Shown here: in pieces, positions 15,002-23,812 of the stretch
Position numbering within the stretch: the first letter of the stretch is position 1
Layout: each line of letters starts with the position of its first letter
DNA from: an uncultured Eubacteriales bacterium
GTDB lineage: Bacteria > Bacillota > Clostridia > Oscillospirales > CAG-272
NCBI GenBank assembly: GCA_905201895.1
Contig: CAJKPX010000012.1
Location: 1-55,427 of the forward strand
Direction: 5' to 3'
Length of the DNA: 55,427 bases
Notes under the pieces: generated by a model
Database searches by the model: none
Seen by the model: the letters and a program-made list of their open reading frames with translations, nothing else
What the model was told of the DNA's origin: nothing
Position numbers and translations under genes: made by a program

Positions 15002-17566
15002 TCAGAAGGGATATTTTGAAGGATCCGGAATGAGGATCGGCTTATCGCGTTCGAATATTGCGTTCACGTCGGGTTGTCTTGCACCGCTCGGCGTGTAGGG
15101 GAAGCCGAACTCCTGCGCTTCGCCCTCGGCGGCGAGGATGATTTTCTTGACGTAGGTTGCATTCGACCAGATATAGGCGTTCGGGAATGCAGTGGTCACC
15201 TTCTCTCCTGTGCTCGGATCGGTTTCAGTCTGATTGTTCGACCGCGTACCCATTCCCCATCTGATAAAGACGTTGCAAATTGATCCATAGGACTGCTGGG
15301 TGCTGACCACGTTGATCGGCCAGATCACGGTGGGAGCTGCGATCGCATCATAAAGCTCCTTGCTTCCGCCTTCATATCCGTGGTGCGAGAACTGCACGAT
15401 ATCCGACTTGAGATCATCGTAATTGCCGCGATAGTTGTTCATGATGTATGCGGAAGCGATCACCTGCAGGTCGCCGAGGAACATCACGCGCTGGGTGGTC
15501 TCACCTGCATGAACGTCGATGCGGATCATTGCACTGCGGTTGTTCCAATTGAGCGTGCTCAGATTAAAGGTGGAGGTGTAGAGATCCTCAAGCGTGTACA
15601 TCACGTTGATATCGATGCCGGGCAGATGGATCTTCTGACCGGTGTGCAGACGCGAATAGTGAATTGCATCCTGCCAATATGCGGTTGCCACGTCAAATTC
15701 GTGAGGATGGGAGGACTCAAAGTGATAGTAGAATGCTTTTACCTTGACCTTGTCGGCATACTTGGGTGCAAATTTTTGGATCGCTCCGATGTGGTCGCCG
15801 TGGGTGTGTGAGAAATACCATCCGGTAATCACGGGCTCGCCCTCAATCCCCTCGTCCGCGCAAATCTGCTTGAGGAAGGCATAAAGGTTGTCTGCCTCAG
15901 TGTCGGTGGGATAGCCACCGTCGATGAGGAAGAAGCTTCCATCGGTGAGCAGGAAAATATAGCTCATACCGCCGTTTTCGCGCGAGTTGATGTTGTCCAC
16001 GCGACGCTGCCACATTTTGGGTGTATAGGTCTTCTCTCCCGTGTATTCCTCGTCGGATGGATTTGCGCGGAGTGCCGGTTCAGAATAGAGACGGAGTGTG
16101 CCGTCTGCCTTCAAATGCGTTGCAAAGAGATTCACAACTCCGTTGGAGGCATATGCATAGCGATTATCGCCGAGCTTGTTGTTGTGCGAGATCGTGTAGC
16201 CAATTGCCTGCACACCCGAAACAAATCGCTCAAAATCCTCGGCGCTCACGTTTGCAAATTCTCTCATGGTGGACACGTCATCGGTCTGATAGATTTCTGT
16301 GGGAGTCAGATTGTAGGAAGGAATGAGGAATTCCCAAGAATCCGTTACATCCTCCCCCTCATAGAACATCACATAGGAGGATCTCAGATCGTCATCTGCC
16401 TCGCCCTGCAGGTTTGTCAGAGGAGTGACCATGATCGTGGTGCCGGCATCGGCAGAAATACCGTCCAGAGTAACGGCGTAGAGTGCCTTGAGCTTTGAAT
16501 GCAGCTCGGATGCCAAAACAGTTTTTCCGGCTGCCTGTATCGATTCGCGAATTTCGGTGGTGGTGTAAACCTTGTAGCTCGATCTGCCGCTCTGATCGGT
16601 GAGGAACACGCGGAAGCCTGCCTCGGTGCAGGAGTTGGTCTCCAATCCGCCAACGATTCGGATCGAGAAGGTATTGGTGGTTGGATCAACCTCAGTTTTC
16701 TGCACAAAGGTGGGGACGGGGGTAGTGGTTACGGTAACCGTAGCATTGCTGGTATAGCCGAACATGGGCTCTGTGGGATAGGTGCAATCGGTGTAGATGA
16801 TATTCATGATCTTCTTGCCGCTCGTCCAGCCCGCGCGCCCCGCGATCTGACCAACCTTGGCACTGCTGTTCTTCTTGGTGATCGTGCCCGAGAAGGAGGA
16901 GTTTTTCACCGCGACCGTCAACGTTCCCTCACCGTCCTGCCAGGAGCTGCCGTAAAGACCGCCGATATCTGCCGCGGAATTGGCAACGAGCGAGAGGCTG
17001 GAATGGCAGTTTTCGATCAGGATCTCGCCGTTTGGCATAGCGCCCCAGTGCACCACGCCCGCGATCGAGCCGAGGTTGTCGCTACCGTCTCCAACGAGCG
17101 TGCCGTTGGTGAGGGTCAGGTTTTTCACAGTTCCGCCGGTAACCAAGCGACCGATGAAGCCAAATTCATTCGGAATGGGGCCCGAGGAAAGCCCGCTCGG
17201 CGCGTAGATACCGCGAATGCAATGCCCCTGCCCGTCGAGGGTACCCGCAAAGGAGGCAATTCCCTTCCAAATATTGGCGGGAGCAGGATCACCAACCGTC
17301 CAACCGGGGTTGAGGTCAATGTCGGCAGTGAGATAAAAGGTTTTGCCCTTCGTCACACTGTAGTCGGTGGATGAAGTTACCGCATGGGTCAACTGAACCA
17401 AACCGAGCAGATCGGCAGCGTCGCTGATATAGTAGGGACCGTCTCCTTGATACCAAGAGGTGTCGGGGGTAATGGTGTTCCCTGCTGCCGAGACTGTGAA
17501 TGTGGGTAATGTGATCATGGACGCAAGCATAAGGATCGCAAGGAGCATAGAAAGAATTCGTTTCAT
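15002..17566 (-). CDS. Secreted GLUG beta-helix protein with ComEC-type MBL domain
   Basis: An 854-residue secreted protein: signal peptide (MKRILSMLLAILMLASMIT...VSAAG), DTSWY motif, GLUG-type repeat region (about 45-270: FGFIGRLVTGGTVKNLTLTNG, IGGLYG), Ig-like domain (about 285-390), a conserved pre-MBL module (about 430-505) and an MBL hydrolase domain (about 515-830). Metal ligands are complete: SHTHGDH (H587, H589, D591, H592), FLGDLQ (D699) and FSHHGYEGG (H728). The HxHxDH...GD...HHG set resembles the soluble domain of ComEC. It ends in the family tail FPYTPSG...PDVNAIFERD. The ATG at 17566 has GGAGG 6 nt upstream. Last gene of the MBL cluster and the paralogue lacking CBM9. An extracellular hydrolase acting on a phosphodiester or ester bond while bound to a polymer is inference. 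Confidence 0.85.
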   Translation of the reverse strand: MKRILSMLLAILMLASMITLPTFTVSAAGNTITPDTSWYQGDGPYYISDAADLLGLVQLTHAVTSSTDYSVTKGKTFYLTADIDLNPGWTVGDPAPANIWKGIASFAGTLDGQGHCIRGIYAPSGLSSGPIPNEFGFIGRLVTGGTVKNLTLTNGTLVGDGSDNLGSIAGVVHWGAMPNGEILIENCHSSLSLVANSAADIGGLYGSSWQDGEGTLTVAVKNSSFSGTITKKNSSAKVGQIAGRAGWTSGKKIMNIIYTDCTYPTEPMFGYTSNATVTVTTTPVPTFVQKTEVDPTTNTFSIRIVGGLETNSCTEAGFRVFLTDQSGRSSYKVYTTTEIRESIQAAGKTVLASELHSKLKALYAVTLDGISADAGTTIMVTPLTNLQGEADDDLRSSYVMFYEGEDVTDSWEFLIPSYNLTPTEIYQTDDVSTMREFANVSAEDFERFVSGVQAIGYTISHNNKLGDNRYAYASNGVVNLFATHLKADGTLRLYSEPALRANPSDEEYTGEKTYTPKMWQRRVDNINSRENGGMSYIFLLTDGSFFLIDGGYPTDTEADNLYAFLKQICADEGIEGEPVITGWYFSHTHGDHIGAIQKFAPKYADKVKVKAFYYHFESSHPHEFDVATAYWQDAIHYSRLHTGQKIHLPGIDINVMYTLEDLYTSTFNLSTLNWNNRSAMIRIDVHAGETTQRVMFLGDLQVIASAYIMNNYRGNYDDLKSDIVQFSHHGYEGGSKELYDAIAAPTVIWPINVVSTQQSYGSICNVFIRWGMGTRSNNQTETDPSTGEKVTTAFPNAYIWSNATYVKKIILAAEGEAQEFGFPYTPSGARQPDVNAIFERDKPILIPDPSKYPF

Positions 17567-17642
17567 GTAGTTCCTCCATTTCGAACACTTACAAAAGTCT
17601 GCACGATAGGGTACGTGTTTCATATTGTTTTGATATGGGTAT

Positions 17643-17672
17643 CCCCCGACGGATTCGCCGGGGGAGTTTTTT
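17643..17672 (+). terminator. Hairpin between the two large GLUG-MBL genes, T-tract on the plus strand
   Basis: CCCCCG (17643-17648) pairs with CGGGGG (17659-17664) and is followed on the plus strand by AGTTTTTTT. The gene ending at 17678 runs leftward, for which no U-tract follows the hairpin. It would stop rightward (antisense) transcription, or act as an mRNA-stabilising or partial stop in the leftward operon. Confidence 0.55.
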
Positions 17673-17677
17673 TATTT

Positions 17678-20600
17678 TCAGAACGGGAAAAGAGATTTGT
17701 CGGGAACGAGGTTCGTATGGTCTCTGTTATAGATCGCTTCCACGTCGGGCTTCTTGGAGCCGCTCGGCGTGTAGGGGAAGGCAAATTCCTGAGCCGCACT
17801 CTCGCCGGCGAGGACGATCTTCTTGACGTAGGTTGCGTTCGACCAGATATAGTCGTTCGGGAAATTATACGAGACGGATGCGCCCGTTACGGGATTGGTT
17901 TCGGTCTGTTTGCTATCCTTTGTTCCCATGCCCCATCTTGTAAATACGTTGCACACGCTGCCGTAGCTTTCCTGCGTGCTGACCACGTTGATCGGCCAAA
18001 GCACGGTGGGAGCGGCGATCCTGTCGTAGAGTTCCCTGTCTGCGCCCTCATAGCCGTGGTGCGAGAACTGCACGAAATCGGCTTTGAGTGCATCGGAGTT
18101 GCTTGCATACATGCTCTTGATGCACTGGGTTGCAATTACCTGAATGTCGCCGAGGAACATGATCTTCTGAGTTTTACCGTTCGCGGTTACGTCCACGCGG
18201 ATCACTGCACTGTAGTTGTTGCCGTTCAGATTCGTGAAGGAGAAGCCGGTCTTGTAAAGATCCTCCAGCGTGTAGATCACGTTGACGTCGATGCCGGGCA
18301 GGTTGATCTTCATACCCGTGTGGATGCGCGAATAGTGAACGGCATCGGGCCAATATGCGGCTGCACCATTAAACGCTTGTACATCCGCGCTATCGTTTTC
18401 AAAATGATAGTAGAACGCCTTGACGTCAATCTCGCTTGCATACCTAGGCGCAAACGCCTGAATTGCACCGATGTGGTCACCGTGAGTATGCGAGAAATAC
18501 CAACCGGAGATCACGGTTTCCTTGCCTGCAGGGGTGTTATTCTTGAGGAACTGATAGAGGTTATCTGCCTCACCTGCGGTATTGTAGCCGCCGTCGATGA
18601 TGAAGAAGGTGCCGTCGGAGAGCAGGAATACGTAAGACATACCGCCGTTTAGGCGCGAATTGATGTTATCCACGCGGAGCTGCCACATCTTGGGCGTGTA
18701 GGTGCCGCCTGCGGGCTCGGCGTCGGAGGGATTTGCGCGAAGGGCGGGCTCGGTGTAGAGACGAAGCACATCCTGCGACTCGATGTGAGAAACGTAAGCG
18801 TTCACGATACCGTTAGAAGCAAGCGCATAGCTGTTCTCGCCGAGCGTGTTCTCCTGCGAAATAGCAAAACCATTTGCCTTGAGCTGGTTGATAAATGCGG
18901 TGAAGTTTGCCTTGCTGACGTTGCTGTATTCCTTCATTGTGCAGTTGGCATCAACCGCATAGCTCTGCGATGCACTTGCGCTGTACTGAGGAATATAGGA
19001 CGTCCAATCGTCAACGGCAACACCATCATCATACATCTCGTGGGATACGAGCGATGCGTTTGCAGCATGGCCGCCCGTGGTTCTGTAAGGCATCACGGCA
19101 AAGGTGAGACTCTCATCTGCGGGTACGTTTTCGATGGTCAAACCGTAGAGATACTGATAATCTGCATCCAGCTCGCTTGCAAGAACGGTCTTGCCTGCAG
19201 CCTGAATGGATTTGAACACCTTGGTGGTGGTGTAAACCTTGGAAACGGTGGTACCGTCGGCGCGCGATACTATAACGCGGAAGCCAACGTTATCCCAATG
19301 CAGATTGCTCAAGCCGCTCAGAATACGAACCGAGAAGGTGTTGTTTTCAACCTCGGTTTCCTGAATGAACACCTTTGCGGGATTGTTGGTGACGGTGCCA
19401 CCGCCGGTTGTAGCGTATACCTTACCCGTAGAGGGATAATAGCAATCGGTGTAAGTAGCATTCATGATATTGCTACCGCTCACCCATCCCGCACGGCCTG
19501 CAAGCTGCCCAGCGTTACCGGCTCTGACATTTTGCTTCAGGGTGCCAACAAAAGAGGTGTTTGAAACAGTAATACTGATCGTACCTGTTGCACTCGTATA
19601 GGCAGTGCCATAGATGCCGCCAATATAACCGTCGCCCGCTTTTGTGTTTGCAGCAATGTGAAGATCGGAATAGCAACCTTCAATCGTAATGGTTCCTGTT
19701 CCAATGCCTCCGCAATGCACAACGCCTACAAAAGAACCGATATTATCGCCTTTTTCTTCGTATACATCCGGTTCATCCGAATCCTGAGTACCGTTTTGAT
19801 TTTTATCTGTATAGGTTGTCTTGATCCAAGAATCACCGCAAAGATAGCCATTGGTGAGGTTGAGGTTCTTGATGGTGGATCCGGTGATCAAACGTCCGAC
19901 AAATCCGAACTCATCGGCATAAGGACCGGAGGAAAGACCGTTGGGAGCATACATGCCCTTGATCGTGTGACCCTGTCCGTCAAAGGTTCCTGCAAAGGAT
20001 GCAATTCCCTTCCAAACGTTTACAGGCGCGTTGCCCGTGTAGCTGCCATCAGCATTGAAAAAGGTGCCGGGGTTGAGGTCAATATCAGCATCAAGATAAA
20101 TCGTTCTGCCGGAAGTAACTGAATAGGCATTTGCAAATTCATATTTAGAATATTTTGCATAGTTGTGCGTCATATCAACCAGACCAAGCAGATCTGCAGC
20201 ATTGCTGATATGAAGGTCACCGGTAGATTTATACCAAGATGTGTCGGGAATAATGGGAGTGGGGTTTGCCGCCTTGTCTCCAAGCAACTGCATTTTTTGG
20301 AATCCACACCAGTCCCGAATTCCAGATTTGTGGGTTCCCTTTGCTGTACCGTCATTGATAATAATTGCGATACCCAGCGTATTTCCTGCCTGAGGAGTAT
20401 ACTCTCCATTGGTGTTATAGAGCCCCAAAATGCTCCACGGAATGGCAGTTTCCATCAAAAAGCCGTTCTCGGTGAGCATAGTTTTGGAGGTCACCGCATC
20501 ATATCTGGTGGTGCCGCTGTTATAGCTGTAATCCCAGCCGTCAGTTGTGTTGTTTTCACCATTCTTGGCATCCTCATAGGTGTTGGTGGTATAGTATTTT

Positions 20601-21106
20601 GCACGACCGAAAACAACAGAGTCGACAGCAGTCCCCTGCTGTGTTGCGTTTCCCGCCTGCGCAAAGATCATGTTCACCGCACCGTTCTGCTTCTTAACTC
20701 CAGTATAGTTCTGCGGCGGCATGATATAGTATGCCGTGCAGTCTCCATGAGGAGCAGTCCAGTTATCCTTTGGCGCTGCTCTGTACGTAATATCATCATT
20801 GAATCGCTCTTCCAAAATGTAGAGATTCGTCGCATCCCACATATAGTAGATATTTGCCATCAATGTATTAGGATAATCGCCACCAGTGATTGCCTTTTGG
20901 GCTGCATCCAAGCGAATGGTGTATGCATCATCCCACTTGGACTCTTTTACACCGTCGATACTCGCGGTTCCATACTTTGCATAAAGTGTCTCTGCAGATT
21001 GATCGCACATATCAATCGTGTTGGAGTAGGTCAGTGCTGCGGTTGGAACGACCATTGCTGTAACCAGCATCACGATCACGAGCACCGCGGAAAGAATGCG
21101 TTTCAT
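17678..21106 (-). CDS. Secreted CBM9-GLUG-Ig-MBL multidomain protein
   Basis: A 1142-residue protein, the fullest member of the local family. Order: signal peptide (1-25), CBM9/DOMON-like domain (about 30-280: ASIDGVKESKWDDA, MWDATNLYILEERFND, TAIPWSILG), linker motif DTSWY (about 288-292), GLUG repeats (about 300-560), Ig-like domain (about 585-690), pre-MBL module (about 720-795) and MBL (about 805-1120) with SHTHGDHIGA (about 872-881), FLGDIQ and FSHHGYEGA. A DKNQNGTQDSDEP insertion in the GLUG region looks like a calcium loop. The ATG at 21106 has GGAGG 9 nt upstream and lies 17 nt after the stop of the tandem-MBL gene, so the two are co-transcribed. CBM9-like domains suggest glycan binding; the MBL substrate is unknown. 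Confidence 0.85.
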   Translation of the reverse strand: MKRILSAVLVIVMLVTAMVVPTAALTYSNTIDMCDQSAETLYAKYGTASIDGVKESKWDDAYTIRLDAAQKAITGGDYPNTLMANIYYMWDATNLYILEERFNDDITYRAAPKDNWTAPHGDCTAYYIMPPQNYTGVKKQNGAVNMIFAQAGNATQQGTAVDSVVFGRAKYYTTNTYEDAKNGENNTTDGWDYSYNSGTTRYDAVTSKTMLTENGFLMETAIPWSILGLYNTNGEYTPQAGNTLGIAIIINDGTAKGTHKSGIRDWCGFQKMQLLGDKAANPTPIIPDTSWYKSTGDLHISNAADLLGLVDMTHNYAKYSKYEFANAYSVTSGRTIYLDADIDLNPGTFFNADGSYTGNAPVNVWKGIASFAGTFDGQGHTIKGMYAPNGLSSGPYADEFGFVGRLITGSTIKNLNLTNGYLCGDSWIKTTYTDKNQNGTQDSDEPDVYEEKGDNIGSFVGVVHCGGIGTGTITIEGCYSDLHIAANTKAGDGYIGGIYGTAYTSATGTISITVSNTSFVGTLKQNVRAGNAGQLAGRAGWVSGSNIMNATYTDCYYPSTGKVYATTGGGTVTNNPAKVFIQETEVENNTFSVRILSGLSNLHWDNVGFRVIVSRADGTTVSKVYTTTKVFKSIQAAGKTVLASELDADYQYLYGLTIENVPADESLTFAVMPYRTTGGHAANASLVSHEMYDDGVAVDDWTSYIPQYSASASQSYAVDANCTMKEYSNVSKANFTAFINQLKANGFAISQENTLGENSYALASNGIVNAYVSHIESQDVLRLYTEPALRANPSDAEPAGGTYTPKMWQLRVDNINSRLNGGMSYVFLLSDGTFFIIDGGYNTAGEADNLYQFLKNNTPAGKETVISGWYFSHTHGDHIGAIQAFAPRYASEIDVKAFYYHFENDSADVQAFNGAAAYWPDAVHYSRIHTGMKINLPGIDVNVIYTLEDLYKTGFSFTNLNGNNYSAVIRVDVTANGKTQKIMFLGDIQVIATQCIKSMYASNSDALKADFVQFSHHGYEGADRELYDRIAAPTVLWPINVVSTQESYGSVCNVFTRWGMGTKDSKQTETNPVTGASVSYNFPNDYIWSNATYVKKIVLAGESAAQEFAFPYTPSGSKKPDVEAIYNRDHTNLVPDKSLFPF
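19769..19807 (-). other. EF-hand-like calcium loop inserted in the GLUG region
   Basis: Codons encode DKNQNGTQDSDEP, with acidic or Asn residues at positions 1, 3, 5, 9 and 12 around a central Gly, like dockerin or thrombospondin type 3 calcium loops. The neighbouring paralogue at 15002 has no insertion at this place, and this segment is more AT-rich than its surroundings. Confidence 0.5.
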
Positions 21107-21123
21107 GTTAGAAATCCTCCGTT

Positions 21124-23706
21124 TCATGAATTGAAATATTTATTTTTGCGTTCTTCAAAGATCGCTTCGATATCGGGGAACTTGTCGCCGCTGGGCGTGT
21201 AGGGGAAGCTCATCTCAAGAAGCTCGTGCGAGAGGAAGATCTTCTTGATGCTCTCAGCATCCACCACGTAGCGGTTTGGCCAAGCGTATTTCTCATTCGG
21301 GGTGCGGTTGATCCATGCACCGATCACTCTTTGCGGAATGTCGAGAATGCGATTGCCGTTCTCATCCTTGAGCGAGTGTCCGTCGGGACCCATGACGTAG
21401 TATCCGGTTTCCTGGTAGCCTTCCACGTTCATCGTCCAGAGCACGGTGTGCGGGTCGATCTTCTGATAGAGTCCAACTGTTCCGCCCTCATAGCCGTGAT
21501 GCGCGAACTGAACGATATCGCTCTTGAGCGTTTTGGGTGAGAGATATTTCTCCATGCAATCGGATGCCTGCCGCTGAATGTCGGCGAGGAAGAGAATTCT
21601 CTGCCCGTTCACCGTCATGCGGAGCACCGCGCTGCCATCGTTCTCGGTTTCGGGAGCTGCAGGGAGCAGGTCCTCTCGCGTGTAGAGAATCTGAACACAT
21701 GCACCCGGGAAATTCCATTCCATACCCGTGTGGGGCTTTGCATAATGCACAGCCTCCGGCCAACGACCGGCTGCTTCCTTGATCGCACTGGGGAGACGCG
21801 AGTGGTAAAGGAAGCTCTTTACTTTGACATTCTCGGCATACTTGGGCGAGAATTTCAGCAGGGCACCGAAATGATCGCCGTGCAGATGCGAAATAAACCA
21901 CATCGAAATCACGGTCTCCTTGCCCTCGGGGGTCTTTTCCTTGAGGAACTGATAGAGATTGTCTGCCTCTCGCTCGGTGGGATAGCCGCCGTCGATAACA
22001 AAGAAGGTGCCGTCGGCAAGACGCCAAACGTAGGACATACCGCCGTTTTCCTTGGAGCCGCGGTTATCAACCGGAAGCTGCCACATGGTAACGGGATATT
22101 CGCCGCCATCGCTGCGCTCCCCCTTTATGGGATAGGTGCGCGAGCCCTTGATCGCCGCATAAAGGCGAATCGAGCATCTTTGCGGGCTATATGCCACGTA
22201 AACAGTGGTGGTATCGTTTTCACGGAGGGTGTAGCGATTTTCCCCGAGCTCATAGTTCTCCACCACCGCAAAGCCTGCCTCGTCAAGCGCCTTGAGGTAA
22301 TCTGCAAAGGCTGCCTTGGTGATGCCGCGATACTCGAAAATGCAGGAATGCTCCTCGGGGGTGTATCCGAAAAGCTCCTTGGTGGGATCGGGACGCGGAA
22401 CACCTGCAAACCAAGTGTAGGTTTCGATGAAATCGCGGTTCTGACGCATATAAATCGCGTCGATATCCGCCATTCTGGGCCCCTCGGGGGTATACGGGAA
22501 CTGCATCTCAAGCAGACCCTCGCCCTCCACGATGATCTTTTTGACGTTTTCATCTGCCATCACATAGCTGTTTCCGAACGGGAAACGCGACGTGGGCGCG
22601 TGATTCATCCACGCCTTGAAAACGTTGATAATACCGCCATAGGAGGTTTGCGTGCTCAAAAAGTTCATTGGCCAGAGCACGGTGTGCGCGCCGATCGCGC
22701 GGTAAAGCTCGGGGGTTCCACCCTCATAGCCGTGGTGCGCGAACTGCACGATATCGGCATGCAAAATCTCGTCGGTATGGTGTCGGAGCATCGTGCCCGA
22801 GGCAACCATCTGAATATCGGCAAGCAGCATCAGGCGCTGACCTGCAATGGTTGCGCGCAGAGCCGTACTGTGCTCGTTTCCGTTCTGACGCTCGGAGAGC
22901 GGATAGGTTTCGTCGTCGGGGTAATAGTCCTCCTTGGTGTAGATCACGTCGAAGGTAATACCCGAGAATGCGAGCTGCATGCCCGTGTGGAGTCTGCCAT
23001 AAATCTTGGCATCCGGCCAATATGCAATCGCCGTTGTGAAGGGCACGCGGAACCAATCGGGCATCACGTCGAAGTGATAGTAGAAGCCCTTAACCTCAAT
23101 CTCGGAGGCATATTTGGGTGCGAATTTGAGCAGCGCGCCGTAGTGATCGCCGTGCATGTGAGAGATAAACCACGCAGAGATCACGGTCTTTTCGCCTGCT
23201 GGCGTTTTTTCCTTGAGATGTCGGTAGAGATTGTCTGCCTCGAGATCGGTGGGATAACCGCCGTCGATCACCACAAAGGTTCCGTCACCCGTGAGGAACA
23301 CGTAGGACATACCGCCGTTCTGCTTGGTGCCAACGCAATCGGTTTCCAGCTGCCAGAGCGTGGGACGGTAGCGCTCTTCCCCACCGAGCTTGCGTGCGGG
23401 GTAGTTGTTATGCCCCTTCTCCTCGGCATAGAGTGCGATCTCGTGGCTCTTGGCGCTGTAAGAAACGTAGACGGTTGCTTTCTCACCGAAGCGCAATGCA
23501 TAGAGGTTTTCATCGAGGTTGTAATCCTCGCCGCGAGCAAAGCCCGCTTTCTCAAGTTCCTCCAGATATCTGCCGTAGCATTTCGCACAGCAATCGCCAA
23601 ACTGCATGCGGCAGGATGCACCGTCGGGTGCAAACTCAAAGAGAAGCTCGCCTGCGTTTACGGGTGGCAACGTTTGAAACCATTCTGTCTTTTTGATGTT
23701 TTCCAT
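21124..23706 (-). CDS. Cytosolic protein with two tandem MBL domains
   Basis: An 860-residue protein made of two homologous halves, each a pre-MBL module plus an MBL domain: half A about 1-430, half B about 445-860. Both active sites are intact: SHMHGDHYGA (H183, H185, D187, H188) and SHLHGDHFGA (H607, H609, D611, H612); LLADIQ (D297) and FLADIQ (D709); AHHGYEGG twice. The GD of ComEC-type enzymes is AD in both halves, but the metal-binding Asp is kept. Each half ends with FPYTPxG and xxDI(D/E)AI. There is no signal peptide, transmembrane helix or lipobox, unlike its three paralogues, so it should stay inside the cell. It could process inside the substrate released by the extracellular members. 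The start at 23706 follows AAAAGGATA. Confidence 0.85.
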   Translation of the reverse strand: MENIKKTEWFQTLPPVNAGELLFEFAPDGASCRMQFGDCCAKCYGRYLEELEKAGFARGEDYNLDENLYALRFGEKATVYVSYSAKSHEIALYAEEKGHNNYPARKLGGEERYRPTLWQLETDCVGTKQNGGMSYVFLTGDGTFVVIDGGYPTDLEADNLYRHLKEKTPAGEKTVISAWFISHMHGDHYGALLKFAPKYASEIEVKGFYYHFDVMPDWFRVPFTTAIAYWPDAKIYGRLHTGMQLAFSGITFDVIYTKEDYYPDDETYPLSERQNGNEHSTALRATIAGQRLMLLADIQMVASGTMLRHHTDEILHADIVQFAHHGYEGGTPELYRAIGAHTVLWPMNFLSTQTSYGGIINVFKAWMNHAPTSRFPFGNSYVMADENVKKIIVEGEGLLEMQFPYTPEGPRMADIDAIYMRQNRDFIETYTWFAGVPRPDPTKELFGYTPEEHSCIFEYRGITKAAFADYLKALDEAGFAVVENYELGENRYTLRENDTTTVYVAYSPQRCSIRLYAAIKGSRTYPIKGERSDGGEYPVTMWQLPVDNRGSKENGGMSYVWRLADGTFFVIDGGYPTEREADNLYQFLKEKTPEGKETVISMWFISHLHGDHFGALLKFSPKYAENVKVKSFLYHSRLPSAIKEAAGRWPEAVHYAKPHTGMEWNFPGACVQILYTREDLLPAAPETENDGSAVLRMTVNGQRILFLADIQRQASDCMEKYLSPKTLKSDIVQFAHHGYEGGTVGLYQKIDPHTVLWTMNVEGYQETGYYVMGPDGHSLKDENGNRILDIPQRVIGAWINRTPNEKYAWPNRYVVDAESIKKIFLSHELLEMSFPYTPSGDKFPDIEAIFEERKNKYFNS

Positions 23707-23736
23707 AATAGAGTATCCTTTTCGCTATAAAAGAGA

Positions 23737-23762
23737 CGGGATCCACCGTTGGATGGATCCCG
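23737..23762 (-). terminator. Hairpin between lipoprotein-MBL and tandem-MBL genes
   Basis: CGGGATCCACC (23737-23747) pairs with GGATGGATCCCG (23751-23762). Leftward it is followed by TCTCTTTTAT, a moderate U-tract, so partial readthrough is likely. Confidence 0.6.
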
Positions 23763-23812
23763 CTATGATTTTTAAGGTCAATCCATCAATAATCGAACGT
23801 TAGGTTCTTATT

